35,305 nucleotides of DNA. Origin: a virus. Shown piece after piece: positions 7,587-16,496 of the stretch. The notes under the pieces were generated by a model, which made no database searches, had not been told where the DNA came from, and was given only the letters and a program-made list of their open reading frames with translations. Made by a program: the position numbers and the translations under genes. The first letter of the stretch is position 1; each line of letters begins with the position of its first letter. The stretch covers positions 1-35,305 of IMG/VR virus record IMGVR_UViG_3300010885_034493, one strand, 5' to 3'.

Positions 7587-8540
7587 TCACCTCCAAACAA
7601 CGAAAACGTATGCGAGTTCCACGGTACCACCGGCTGGCGTAAGCGTCACGATGGTGTCGTTTGCCGATGTCGTCGGACCATCCGTACGGTTGCCAGGGGT
7701 GATCGCCCCAAAGACGACGCCGCCGGTGCCGTTAGCGTTGACGGTCGTGGTGTTGGGAGTCACCGCAAACTGTACGGATTCACCGACGTTACCGACGACA
7801 GCGCATCGAGAAGCAGCGCCGTCACGCAAAGAGCCGCTGGGTACGTTCCACGTCTGCGCGGTGGCGAAGTTGCGTGCCAGATAGCACTCCACGCGGAAGT
7901 CGGAGGCGTTGTTGGTGTCGCGCAAGACGGCGTTCTCAAACGACGTAAGCTGCGTATCGAGAATGCTGCCCGCCGATGACGTCGTCGCCTGCACAAGCGT
8001 CGGCGTATACCCAGCGTGGCTAGCGTTATTGGCTCTGTCGCCGCGAAAGTGCAGGACCAGATAGCCGGCGGTGATGGTCGACGCCGCAGAGGCCGACAAA
8101 GAGATGCGGTAGCCGGTAACCGACGTCGGCGACCAGAGAGCGTTGCTGTACGCGGTGGCCTGCGAAAGAGAGAAAAGGCGAGTGATGCCGCCAGATGCTT
8201 TCGCCGTTGCGCCAGCAGTATTGATGGTAAAACTGTCTGTTACCGTTTCGTTGGTGACGGTGACGGTCCAAGTAGCGCCGGTGGCCGAGTAGATGACCGC
8301 TTCAACGGCAACGAGATCGATAGCGTCAAGGCTACCCGATGGGTCGCGAAAGAAGATGGTCCGCGATGCGATGTTGTCGGCGCTGCTCATGCCGGTAAGC
8401 GGCACGGTTGTCTGACAGTAGGTGTAGCGACGGCTAAGGTTGCGACCGACGTCTGCCGCCATTTGACGCAAGTTGCCGTTGACACTTTCGGCGTCGACGA
8501 TTGCGCCGGTTCTGAACGTGTATGGGACTGCAGCCTTCAT
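7587..8540 (-). CDS. Beta-rich virion (tail-associated) protein
   Basis: A 317-residue protein beginning at ATG 8540 with an ATGA overlap. It is rich in Thr, Ser, Ala and Val in alternating patterns typical of beta sandwiches, with few charged residues after residue 60. The opening (VPYTFRTGAIVDAESVNGNL) resembles the opening of its upstream neighbour, in which a short motif leads to a conserved Asn. The pair may share an N-terminal attachment region. It sits between the tail hub and the internal-virion genes, so a tail or fibre component is likely. No enzymatic motif is seen. Confidence 0.6.
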   Translation of the reverse strand: MKAAVPYTFRTGAIVDAESVNGNLRQMAADVGRNLSRRYTYCQTTVPLTGMSSADNIASRTIFFRDPSGSLDAIDLVAVEAVIYSATGATWTVTVTNETVTDSFTINTAGATAKASGGITRLFSLSQATAYSNALWSPTSVTGYRISLSASAASTITAGYLVLHFRGDRANNASHAGYTPTLVQATTSSAGSILDTQLTSFENAVLRDTNNASDFRVECYLARNFATAQTWNVPSGSLRDGAASRCAVVGNVGESVQFAVTPNTTTVNANGTGGVVFGAITPGNRTDGPTTSANDTIVTLTPAGGTVELAYVFVVWR

Positions 8541-9028
8541 CCGGTCCTCCGACGAGAGCGCAGCACTAGCGAAGCCTGAGCGCGAGTGACGGGACCGGCT
8601 GACGGTGCGCCGATAGTCAGGCGATACGGAACGCCCTTGAGCAGACGAAGCCTATCGCCCGTCGTGGTGCGCAAGTCCAAGTTGGCGTGTGCGGTGCCGA
8701 TGATGGTGGTGCCGGTGACGCTCACCGTTTTGTCGAGAAGAAACGTAGTGTCGCCGTCAGTCACCGTGACGGTAGCGGTAACGGTTCTTCCAGCGGTACC
8801 GTCCTCAAGAGTGAGTCGAAGGACGCGCAGTTCGTAGTCGTCGGCTGGCGTGAAGTCGACGCAGCGAAGGCTGATGTCGTCGGCAATGGCGAGGGCAAGG
8901 CGCGTGACGGAAACGACGTGGTCCGACTGGCCAGCGACGGCGTTGTTGGTGAGCGTCGTCGTCTTGTCGTCGAAGTTGTTCCGCAGCGCTGCTTGCGTGA
9001 CGGTGCCGGTAAACGGTGTGAGCGCCAT
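8537..9028 (-). CDS. Small beta-rich virion protein
   Basis: A 163-residue product starting at ATG 9028, where TAATG overlaps the tail-hub stop. The N-terminus (PFTGTVTQAALRNNFDD) resembles the start of the next protein. The rest alternates Thr/Val with charged residues, as in beta sandwiches (GRTVTATVTVTDGDTTF). It is probably a minor tail or fibre-adaptor protein, based on position and composition. No named family is recognised. Confidence 0.6.
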   Translation of the reverse strand: MALTPFTGTVTQAALRNNFDDKTTTLTNNAVAGQSDHVVSVTRLALAIADDISLRCVDFTPADDYELRVLRLTLEDGTAGRTVTATVTVTDGDTTFLLDKTVSVTGTTIIGTAHANLDLRTTTGDRLRLLKGVPYRLTIGAPSAGPVTRAQASLVLRSRRRTG

Positions 9029-10500
9029 TAGTTGCCCCGATCGTTAGGACGCTGCGGAGCCGACTGCGAGAACTCAACCGAAGCGCCGACGTGAAGCCTG
9101 GTTTCTGGGTAGTCGGCTGCTACCTCTACGCTGACATCGTCGCCATTGATGTTGAACTGCAGACGGCGGCTAACGACGGGTGTCGGCTGGTAGATGACGC
9201 CGGTAGCGCCCCATGAGCTCGTACCGATGATTAGGCTTCTGGTGTCTGCCGGCGGTGTCGCCGACTGTGCATCTCCACGAACAGCGCAATAGACAGAGCC
9301 AGCGCCACCCACGGAAGCACCGTAAGTAACTTCGCGGACTGTCGGATTGGCCGAAGGATCCGTACTGACGATGCCCGCCAGAACCGCTTTCGGCTGCGTC
9401 GCCGCTTCGCTCGACAGAAGTTGTTCTCCATCGACGTTTCCTCCGGGCAGATAGACGCCGTCCTCGCAGAGCAGCAGTTCTTTTCCATCTGCTGTACGAA
9501 GTGTCCCTCGCGCACGGAATGTGGTGTCGACGGCACATGTCCACCAAGAGCGAACATCGTCAGCAAGAGCATGCACGGAGAGGACGTCGCCATAAGCGAC
9601 CAGCGGCCCTTCGTCGCCACCGATCATGCGGCAAGAGCGGTAGTCATCGTTGGCGACGCGCGGCCCATATGCACGGGGAGCCATGACGTCGTCGAGACCT
9701 TCTTCTTCGTTATTTTCTATGTCGACGAGCAGATAGCCGCCGCGCGAGAGCGCAAAGACACGGCCACGAATGTTCGCGCTGCTGGCGTAGTTGTAGGTCT
9801 CGTGATGGTTCAGCAGTCTCCAATCGGTGCCGTTGCTGCCGACGATGCCCGTTGCCGCTGCTGCTGCGTCAAGGCCATACACGCCGCGTGAGGTGAGGAC
9901 GACGAGAAGACCACCGGCACCTTCATGCAGGCCAAAGACGGGTGCTGGGCGCTGGTTCTGGTTCTGACCGACGAAGGTTCGCGCAGAGCCGCCGGTAGCG
10001 CTGATGGGATCGCTGATGAAAAGGCTTGCACCGTTGGCGATGACGACGCGGTTGCACCATGACGAGCAGATGCCGCGTGGAATGTCGATCGCTGTCGTCG
10101 CCGGGTTATCTGACGCCACCTTCTTGGCAAAGATAACGCCGCTGCCGATCAGTCCCCAGACGGTGTCGAAGTCGGGGCTGGTGATGACGATTTCGCCTTC
10201 GACGACGGCGTGAGTGATGATGCGCGGGTCGACGTTGACGCCGAGTGGAAACTCCTGCCAAGTGACGAAGTCTTCGTCGACGATGCGGAGCCGAAGCGCT
10301 GTCGTCGATGCGCTGACGACGTCAAAGAGGTAGTGCCAGATTTCCGACGTGTAGGGGTTGAGGACGCTGAACCCGCCGACGAAGTTACGACCGGCGTCTG
10401 GCGTGTGGATGCGCCGCAGACCAGGACGCGCAGCAAACTGCCCGCTTTGCAGCGGGTACACGTTCAGTTTGCTCCACCCACTAACGTTCTGTAGGGGCAT
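9028..10500 (-). CDS. Tail hub / nozzle-like protein (P22 gp10 or T7 gp12 type)
   Basis: A 490-residue product. ATG 10500 is chosen because GAGG lies seven bases before it; an earlier in-frame start at 10551 would overlap the upstream gene. The opening has the pattern of podoviral hub proteins, an NVSGW stretch, then NVYPL and a R-P-G-L-R motif. Repeating strands follow with phrases such as NRVVIANGASLFISDP and GLLVVLTSRGVYGLD that suggest beta-propeller blades. In P22 and T7 relatives these proteins close the portal channel and extend the tail tube. The assignment is by pattern and position, downstream of the adaptor and fibre genes. Confidence 0.6.
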   Translation of the reverse strand: MPLQNVSGWSKLNVYPLQSGQFAARPGLRRIHTPDAGRNFVGGFSVLNPYTSEIWHYLFDVVSASTTALRLRIVDEDFVTWQEFPLGVNVDPRIITHAVVEGEIVITSPDFDTVWGLIGSGVIFAKKVASDNPATTAIDIPRGICSSWCNRVVIANGASLFISDPISATGGSARTFVGQNQNQRPAPVFGLHEGAGGLLVVLTSRGVYGLDAAAAATGIVGSNGTDWRLLNHHETYNYASSANIRGRVFALSRGGYLLVDIENNEEEGLDDVMAPRAYGPRVANDDYRSCRMIGGDEGPLVAYGDVLSVHALADDVRSWWTCAVDTTFRARGTLRTADGKELLLCEDGVYLPGGNVDGEQLLSSEAATQPKAVLAGIVSTDPSANPTVREVTYGASVGGAGSVYCAVRGDAQSATPPADTRSLIIGTSSWGATGVIYQPTPVVSRRLQFNINGDDVSVEVAADYPETRLHVGASVEFSQSAPQRPNDRGN

Positions 10501-10507
10501 CTCATCC

Positions 10508-11959
10508 TCATTCGAAGTAGCCGTGAACCGCAACAGTACCGCGAAACACAAGGGACGCGGTAGCGGCGCCGGCTGGCACCTTCAAGATCACATGGACGAA
10601 CGTTCCCGGAGGCGCAGCAAGAGGCGTCGAGAAGTTCATTGGGAACCCGCTTGCGATAGTCCCGATCGCAGCAGCAGCAGCAAGAGCCTGCGTCCCCAAC
10701 GCTACACGTCGAGGACCAACGGTGGCGGCAGCGTCGGTTGTGGCGAGAGAGACAGCCGTTGAGCCGACAGCAAGCGCCCATTGAAAGAGCGTCGACGTAA
10801 CGACAGCGGCGCCAGTAACCGCCGTCTCGCCAATGCGAATGTCGGTGATGTAGAGCGTTTTTCCGGGAAGAATGTTGGTGCCGACAGGAACCTGATAGCC
10901 AAAGAGCGCATAATCAGTTTCAGCGCCGACCACCGCAGCAGCCTGCCATTGACCACCGAGCGTCGTGTAGCCAGCAGCGGTATTTGACAACGTCGCCGAA
11001 GCGGGGGCTGCGCTATTGGCGTAGTTCGCCGTCTGTCCGCTCGCCACGCCTTGCTGGTTTTGATGCGCGCCGCCGCCGCCGCCGACCATCTGGTGCGCCC
11101 ACGGTTTGTTGGTCATGACGTCGCCACCGGCAACCTGCATAAAGCCGATTTCGACACGACGACCAGCAGAGGCTACGCCGCTGTTGTAGACGCGCGCGAA
11201 GATCGGCTGCTGCGATGACGATGTTGGGCCGCCTTGCGTCGACGGCGTCTGAATACGAGCGACCAGAGCGTCATTGATCCAGAATTCGACGTCGTCGTTA
11301 TGGTTGCTGATGAGGTAGTGGTTCGTCTCGCTGGCATCATACACGCCGACGCCGTCACGCGAGGGAATGTTCGTTGGCGTAATGTTCGCGACCACTTCGG
11401 TGCCGGCAAAGTTGACGACGCCTTGAAGCTGACCACCAGAAAGACGGCGAAAGAAGATGCCGTCAGTCGGAGCAGCAACACCGGAAACATAGCCGAAGCC
11501 AAACTCGCTAACGGCATTGGTCGTAGTCGGATTGCCCTCACGGACCCAGAGGTCGCCGTAGGTCGGATAGCTGCCAAGAAGCGGGAAGCAGCGGTAGGTG
11601 CGGACGTTCGCTGCGTTACCAGATGCCGTTGCATTGCCGCTGTTGAGCGACAGAAAGCCGCTGGCCTGCGCTGCCGTCATCGTCGTCAGGTTCTGCTGCA
11701 AATGCGCCTGAGCGATCGTCGTGCCTTCAAACGACAGATTGAACAGCGGCTGGTCAGAGCCGACGCGCAGACGGTAGTCGTGGGATACTTCGACGGCGCG
11801 CACGGTACGAGCGCCCATGACGTCGCCGGCATCGACCTCCGACGACATCTGCACAAACCCAGCTTGTTCCTCTGCCTGCGGGGTAACGACATTGATGTTG
11901 AAGTTGGCGTCGACGTTTGCCTTGCCCGCCGTGCTGCTGCCGGTAGAGATTTGCGCCAT
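10508..11959 (-). CDS. Large beta-rich tail/fibre protein
   Basis: A 483-residue product starting at ATG 11959 after GGAGC. Residues about 45-290 look like one beta-sandwich domain with FGFGYVSG and VEFWINDALVARI, reminiscent of concanavalin-type folds. A Gly/His/Gln linker follows at about 300-315. The C-terminal domain resembles a type common in uncultured-phage virion proteins, with TTLGGQWQ, DYALFGYQVPVGTN and LYITDIRIG. No catalytic motif is visible. Its place among tail genes suggests a receptor-contacting or fibre-associated role. Confidence 0.6.
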   Translation of the reverse strand: MAQISTGSSTAGKANVDANFNINVVTPQAEEQAGFVQMSSEVDAGDVMGARTVRAVEVSHDYRLRVGSDQPLFNLSFEGTTIAQAHLQQNLTTMTAAQASGFLSLNSGNATASGNAANVRTYRCFPLLGSYPTYGDLWVREGNPTTTNAVSEFGFGYVSGVAAPTDGIFFRRLSGGQLQGVVNFAGTEVVANITPTNIPSRDGVGVYDASETNHYLISNHNDDVEFWINDALVARIQTPSTQGGPTSSSQQPIFARVYNSGVASAGRRVEIGFMQVAGGDVMTNKPWAHQMVGGGGGAHQNQQGVASGQTANYANSAAPASATLSNTAAGYTTLGGQWQAAAVVGAETDYALFGYQVPVGTNILPGKTLYITDIRIGETAVTGAAVVTSTLFQWALAVGSTAVSLATTDAAATVGPRRVALGTQALAAAAAIGTIASGFPMNFSTPLAAPPGTFVHVILKVPAGAATASLVFRGTVAVHGYFE

Positions 11960-11961
11960 GT

Positions 11962-12489
11962 TCAGCTCCGAGTGTAGTTGACGGTGTACGCGCCTTCGGC
12001 GTCACCATCGAGAGAGACAACGATAAGGTCAAAACCAACGCCGGCTGAGATGGATCCTACCGCAACGACGACCGGTGCAAGTTCCATTTCGTCGACGTCA
12101 CGTCCAACAAGCGCAACGGTGGGGACAATCTTCGACGCCGCCGTCACGCCGGCATCAGAAACGGTCACCTTCACGCTGTCTGCGCCACCGCTGAACGTCG
12201 CCGTCGCCTGCCCAAAGGTGCCACCGCTGCCGGTAGCTGCGATGACGACGGTGTTGCCAGCACCGTTGTCGGTGATCGTGATGCCAGAGCCAGCGGTCAA
12301 CACGCGCTCGTTGGTCAGCGTGGCATCAGTCGACAGCGTGACGTAAGTAGCCGTCGTCGGAGCACCGCCGCCGCCACCACCAGCAGCCCAGACGTAGGCG
12401 CTGCCATTCCATTGCAGCGTGTCTCCCGCTGTCGTCGGGGCAGCCGCCTCTTCGATGGGCTGCAGGCGTGTGCGGATAGGGCCGGTCAT
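11962..12489 (-). CDS. Short tail-fibre-like protein
   Basis: A 175-residue product from ATG 12489, overlapping the upstream stop by ATGA. Residues about 23-36 (GDTLQWNGSAYVWA) are the tryptophan-rich motif frequent in phage fibre shafts. A Gly run and TNERVLTAGSGITITDNG follow, also typical of fibre proteins. The C-terminus is beta-rich. It is probably a trimeric fibre or fibre connector next to the beta-helix protein. The receptor is unknown. Confidence 0.65.
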   Translation of the reverse strand: MTGPIRTRLQPIEEAAAPTTAGDTLQWNGSAYVWAAGGGGGGAPTTATYVTLSTDATLTNERVLTAGSGITITDNGAGNTVVIAATGSGGTFGQATATFSGGADSVKVTVSDAGVTAASKIVPTVALVGRDVDEMELAPVVVAVGSISAGVGFDLIVVSLDGDAEGAYTVNYTRS

Positions 12490-13208
12490 GTGTTCGACGT
12501 TACCGCGTCAGTTGACGTGTTCGTAATGATTCCGACGCCAGCATTACCGATAATTGTGTGACCACCAAGGCTTGCGGAAGTGTCTATGTTTCTTCCAAGC
12601 ATGCAGTTTAGTGAGATAACACAATTATTTGATCCAGCCTCAGCGACAACATCGCCAGCAAGAAGGTTTCCAGTAATCATTGTCGATGATCCACTTGGAA
12701 TTAAAACACTAATTTGGCTAACTGCGCCATAGCTTGACAAAAGATTTCCACGAATGGCCGCGCCAAAAGATGACTTTACGCATGTGTCAACGCCAACAAC
12801 CGAGCAATTCGTCATTTCTGAAAATTGCCCAAGCTTAATTCCAAACAGCGGATTCTGCACGCCAAGATTATTCGCAATAAGGAGATTGTTGAATACGGTG
12901 TTTGTCGATGTAGATGCGTCAAAAATGCAATCCATTAAATCAGACGCCGGAAAAATAGGAATCTTTCCGTGTGACTCAATCGTTATTCCTGGCGCATTTA
13001 TTACAATCGGACTTTTGATTGAGATTGGAGACGCAATTACAATTCTTCTGCCTGTTGCGGCGTACACGCTGCTTGAGTAATCTATGTTTTCGGTGTATGT
13101 GGCAGACCTTAATTCGTCTTCCGTGTGCACTTCACGAAAAACCTGCTGCTGAGAGACGGACGACATTGCCGCCCGCGCTCTTGGCCGCATGAAGACGCTG
13201 CTGGGCAT
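12486..13208 (-). CDS. Beta-helix (pectate-lyase-like) receptor-binding protein candidate
   Basis: A 240-residue product. The start at ATG 13208 follows GGAGA with good spacing; two GTG codons lie directly upstream. From about residue 50 on, short turns with stacked Asn, Ile, Val and Gly residues recur (PIVINAPGITIESHG, NTVFNNLLIANNLG, SSTMITGNLLAG), as in right-handed parallel beta helices of tailspikes. No catalytic residues can be assigned. The DNA is clearly more AT-rich than its neighbours, with codons such as ATT, AAT and GGA. This suggests recent exchange, typical for host-range genes. Confidence 0.65.
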   Translation of the reverse strand: MPSSVFMRPRARAAMSSVSQQQVFREVHTEDELRSATYTENIDYSSSVYAATGRRIVIASPISIKSPIVINAPGITIESHGKIPIFPASDLMDCIFDASTSTNTVFNNLLIANNLGVQNPLFGIKLGQFSEMTNCSVVGVDTCVKSSFGAAIRGNLLSSYGAVSQISVLIPSGSSTMITGNLLAGDVVAEAGSNNCVISLNCMLGRNIDTSASLGGHTIIGNAGVGIITNTSTDAVTSNT

Positions 13209-13888
13209 CACCACTCTCCGCGAACACGGATGAGTTGCAGCGATGGAGAAGTCGCAGACGGCGTGAAGATGTACGACAGGTTCCGCATGTTCGGATGACG
13301 GTAGACGGGCACCGACAGCGGCATTGTGCGCGGGTTGTTCAGCTTGTGCAGCGCATCTTCTTCCAGCTTGGCGGCAAGGCGCTCAAGCCCAGGACGCTGG
13401 TCATTGTCCTTCACTCCAAGCAGCAGAGCGGCCTCAGCGCAGACCCACGCATCGAAGGCGTGCGTCGACGGGGCAGAGACGGCTCCGTCTCCGATGAGCG
13501 GATAACCGGCGTTTGCGGGCAGCGTGTACTCTTTCACATAGGTGATGCGGAGACTGTAGACGCCGGGAACGTCAATCTCTCGGTCGCGCACCTTCGCCGG
13601 CATGACGGGCCAGTACGAGAACGGGGCGGAACCGGTGACGTACTGCACCGGGCCGATGCGCAAGATGTTGCCCAGCGTCGTGAGGTCGCACAGACCGGCG
13701 CTATTCGTCGACAGCGATGCCTCTCGGTCAAAGAGGCTGCCGCCCTCCTCGATGTACTTGGAGAGGCAGGCTGCCAGCGAGTACTGCAGCGCGGTGTTGA
13801 TTTCTGACTCAGGCCATCGACGCTGGTTCTGGTCGTCGAGGTTCTGCGAAACAAGCGCGCGTGCCTCAGCGACCGTCAATCCTGCCAT
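13208..13888 (-). CDS. Head-tail adaptor protein
   Basis: A 226-residue product. The opening (LTVAEARALVSQNLDDQNQ, then RWPESEINTALQ) is the helical pattern of phage adaptor proteins that bind below the portal: a helix, a W-x-E/D-x-E-I motif and a second helix. Later parts are mixed. A position after the capsid gene and before fibre and hub genes fits a connector between portal and tail hub. The start at ATG 13888 follows GGTGAG. It overlaps the upstream gene by 23 bases. Confidence 0.65.
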   Translation of the reverse strand: MAGLTVAEARALVSQNLDDQNQRRWPESEINTALQYSLAACLSKYIEEGGSLFDREASLSTNSAGLCDLTTLGNILRIGPVQYVTGSAPFSYWPVMPAKVRDREIDVPGVYSLRITYVKEYTLPANAGYPLIGDGAVSAPSTHAFDAWVCAEAALLLGVKDNDQRPGLERLAAKLEEDALHKLNNPRTMPLSVPVYRHPNMRNLSYIFTPSATSPSLQLIRVRGEW

Positions 13889-14282
13889 AGCTCACCTCGT
13901 AGAGAGCCCGCCAGAACTCGTCGTGCCCTACCGAAGAAGCCACGCGGCGAATTTCATTGCTGCGGGTGCGGCGGTCATCCTGGTATCGCGCCTTCATCTG
14001 CTCTTGCATGCGAGCACGACGTTCACGAACCAGCTTGAGAACATTCCATTGGTGCCGCTGCTTCTTGCTTTTCCAGACAAGACCGAGCGGCTTATCCATC
14101 GACACGTTGCGGATGGACACATGCGTGCGAATGGCGACGTGGACGACGGGGCCGACGATGCGCTCTCGCGTCTCTTCGGCCACCGTCATCTGCCCGTAGG
14201 CCATACGCGGCGTCAAACGGTGACGCGCGCCTTCCCGGCGAATCTGTCTCGCGACTTCAGCGGGGGAAACAACGCGCGCCAC
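13866..14282 (-). CDS. Basic hypothetical protein between capsid and adaptor
   Basis: A 138-residue product. GTG 14282 is preferred because AGGAG lies seven bases before it; TTG 14288 is too close to that site. The protein is strongly basic (many Arg and Lys, for example RERRARMQEQMKARYQDDRR) with helices in the second half. Position suggests head completion or a connector role. The basic charge would also suit binding packaged DNA. No family is recognised. Confidence 0.6.
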   Translation of the reverse strand: MARVVSPAEVARQIRREGARHRLTPRMAYGQMTVAEETRERIVGPVVHVAIRTHVSIRNVSMDKPLGLVWKSKKQRHQWNVLKLVRERRARMQEQMKARYQDDRRTRSNEIRRVASSVGHDEFWRALYEVSYGRIDGR

Positions 14283-14295
14283 CGTCAAACTCCTA

Positions 14296-15543
14296 TCAGA
14301 ATGCAGCGTTCAGGTTCGACATAGCGCCGAAGGCGTTACGACGCGGAACGCGCATGTTGATGCCGGCCGAGCAGAACAGGATCCACGACAGGCGGTTCTG
14401 CGAAAGCTGGAGGCTCTCACGCGACCAGCCCGCCGACTTGCCACCATCACCAGTCGGCGACGGTTCCCAGAAGACATGCAGCTTCGCCGAATACGCCTTC
14501 GCGTTGACGAAGTCCACACGCTTGCTGTTCTGCGCGTTGCTGACGACCACCGGGCAACCATCGAACTCCATGCGCGGCGCGTACTGGTCGAGCGTATCGC
14601 CCGGAGCATGACGCAGCGTGGGGTTCTGGCTCTCGTAGACCTTCTGTTCCTGGTACGGATCGACGATGAGGTGCGTCGGCTTCTCGCCACAAGCGCGGAA
14701 GATACGCTGCATCATGCGCTTACCGCTGGCGTTCGACCACGACGTCGTCGTCGAATCGAGCGTACCGGCGGGCTGGTCGGCAGCCGCAAGACCCGCGTAG
14801 AGCGCGATGCCCGACGTGGTGACGTCCTGCAGGTTCACGCAGCGGGGCGTCGAAGCCGAAGCAACCGCATTCGCACCGTTCGAACCCGCAAGGAAGATGC
14901 GGTCGGTGTTGACGAGGTTGCTGGTCAGGCTAGCGATCACGACAGCGCCGGTACCGTCGCCGTCATCGACGATCGACGTGACCTGAGCGTCGCTCTGCTT
15001 CAACGTGGTGCCGTTGCTGGCGTAGATGTCGACGAGACCACCGATCTGAAAGCCAGCGATCGACGTGACTTCAACGGTGACGTTGCTACCCGCCGTCTCG
15101 CTATTTTCCGGGTTGGCAAGTTCGTGACCGAGAATCGCGCGCTCCGTCAGACGGGCAAACTGGCGACCCAACTTCGCCATAGCCTGCTCGTAGACGTCGA
15201 TGCCGTCGCCACCACGCGCAACGCGCACGATGCCTTCGGGGAACTCAGCGTCACCCGACATAATCGCGTAGCCGTAGGTGCCCGAAGCGTAGGTGGCCTG
15301 CGCCGGGGTACGACGGGTGCCGCCGTCAGCAATGAAGCCCTGCGAAGCAAAGCCGCTGTTGTCGATCTGCACACGACCAACGTCGGTCGAACGCATGACC
15401 TCAAACACCTTGACTTTGTTCTTCGGCCCGTCGTCGGTCATCTTCCAATCGACGAGAACCGTGCTGTTGTCGACCTGATCCAGAAGGTCGTCACGACCAT
15501 CTTCCTGGAGCAGATCCTTCAATGCGGAGTAAGAGAACGCCAT
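14296..15543 (-). CDS. Major capsid protein (HK97-type)
   Basis: A 415-residue product lying directly after the scaffold gene. Its N-terminus is helical, and residues about 25-115 form an extended segment. Residues about 160-215 look like an inserted beta domain (VTVEVTSIAGFQIGGLVDIY). Then come a DPYQEQKVYESQ helix and GCPVVVSNAQNSKRVDFVN, similar to the A and P domains of HK97-fold capsid proteins. A length near 400 is usual for this fold without cleavage. ATG 15543 follows AAGGA. Very even GC-rich codon use suggests high expression. Confidence 0.8.
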   Translation of the reverse strand: MAFSYSALKDLLQEDGRDDLLDQVDNSTVLVDWKMTDDGPKNKVKVFEVMRSTDVGRVQIDNSGFASQGFIADGGTRRTPAQATYASGTYGYAIMSGDAEFPEGIVRVARGGDGIDVYEQAMAKLGRQFARLTERAILGHELANPENSETAGSNVTVEVTSIAGFQIGGLVDIYASNGTTLKQSDAQVTSIVDDGDGTGAVVIASLTSNLVNTDRIFLAGSNGANAVASASTPRCVNLQDVTTSGIALYAGLAAADQPAGTLDSTTTSWSNASGKRMMQRIFRACGEKPTHLIVDPYQEQKVYESQNPTLRHAPGDTLDQYAPRMEFDGCPVVVSNAQNSKRVDFVNAKAYSAKLHVFWEPSPTGDGGKSAGWSRESLQLSQNRLSWILFCSAGINMRVPRRNAFGAMSNLNAAF

Positions 15544-15566
15544 GTGACTCTATCCTTTCTCGACGG

Positions 15567-16496
15567 TCACACAGCGTGACCGAGTGCGCGCAACCGATTC
15601 AAGCGCCCATCGCGGGTGCGTGACTTAGGAAGCGTGGTCCCGGCAGAAACGCCGGAAACGGTGGGTGTGGGAGCAGTCGCGTTGACTTTGCGCTGCTTCC
15701 ATTCAAGGCGCTCAAGGACACGACCGGCGGCTTCCTCAAAAGAGATGCTCTCGCCAATAGCGCTTGCCGACTTGTACTCGCTGTAAATCGCCTTGATGTC
15801 GACGCCTTTGTCCCGCGACAGCTTCTGCATCTGCGCGACGGCGGCTTCGGCATCACGACGAATCTGAACCTGCTCCTGCTGCTGTTGCTGCTGCTGGTAG
15901 TAGGTGTCGCGCTGCTTTTGCAGTTCGACCATCTGCTGGGCCGACACATCGCGGCTGCGATAGTTCAGCAGCTCGAGGTCGCGAGGATCGACTTGCACAC
16001 CGGCAGTCTGAATCTGTTCGCGCAGGAACTTCACCTCTTCAAGGAGGCGACGGTTCTGCTCGACGGCTTTGCGGCCAACGTCTTCCCACTTGCCGATTTC
16101 CGTGCGGTACTGCTCCTGCAAGCCGGCATAAGCCTTCTGCGCAGGTTCAGCCCACGACGACGGGTCATCGGTCCACTGTGGCGCAGCAGGAGCCTCAACA
16201 GTCTTCTGAGTGGACTCAGGCTTACCGGGGCTATCGTTCGTCGACTGCAGGGCATCCTGAGAGGTCTCCGAGCGGACCTCCACCACCGGAGCGTTTGACT
16301 CCGATGATGGAAGTCCCTCACGGATGCGTTTCTTCAGTTCTCCGCGCTGTCGTCCCGCGAACTTTCCATCGGTTCCGCGTGACGGAGCAGACGACGCCGC
16401 AGGAGCCGCCGGTTGAGCGGCAGGGGCAGGAGAAGGAGCCGGCGCTGCGGTAGGAGCAGACGTCGGAGCCTGATTAGAAGAAACACTACCATCCAT
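15567..16496 (-). CDS. Capsid scaffolding protein
   Basis: A 309-residue product. ATG 16496 overlaps the upstream stop as TGATG; a GTG three bases earlier is possible. Residues 1-45 are Pro/Ala low complexity, then a GTDGKFAGR motif often found in phage scaffolds. The middle and end are charged helices with a Gln run near residue 200 (YYQQQQQQQEQVQ). The C-terminus is basic. This composition, with the gene placed just upstream of the capsid gene, is typical of scaffolds that guide procapsid assembly and then leave. Confidence 0.75.
   Translation of the reverse strand: MDGSVSSNQAPTSAPTAAPAPSPAPAAQPAAPAASSAPSRGTDGKFAGRQRGELKKRIREGLPSSESNAPVVEVRSETSQDALQSTNDSPGKPESTQKTVEAPAAPQWTDDPSSWAEPAQKAYAGLQEQYRTEIGKWEDVGRKAVEQNRRLLEEVKFLREQIQTAGVQVDPRDLELLNYRSRDVSAQQMVELQKQRDTYYQQQQQQQEQVQIRRDAEAAVAQMQKLSRDKGVDIKAIYSEYKSASAIGESISFEEAAGRVLERLEWKQRKVNATAPTPTVSGVSAGTTLPKSRTRDGRLNRLRALGHAV

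Noticed and set aside
14476-15579. 367-residue plus-strand frame opposite the capsid gene
   Set aside because: Shadow of the major capsid gene, with Arg/Val/Asp-rich composition typical of the antisense of GTC/GAC codons.
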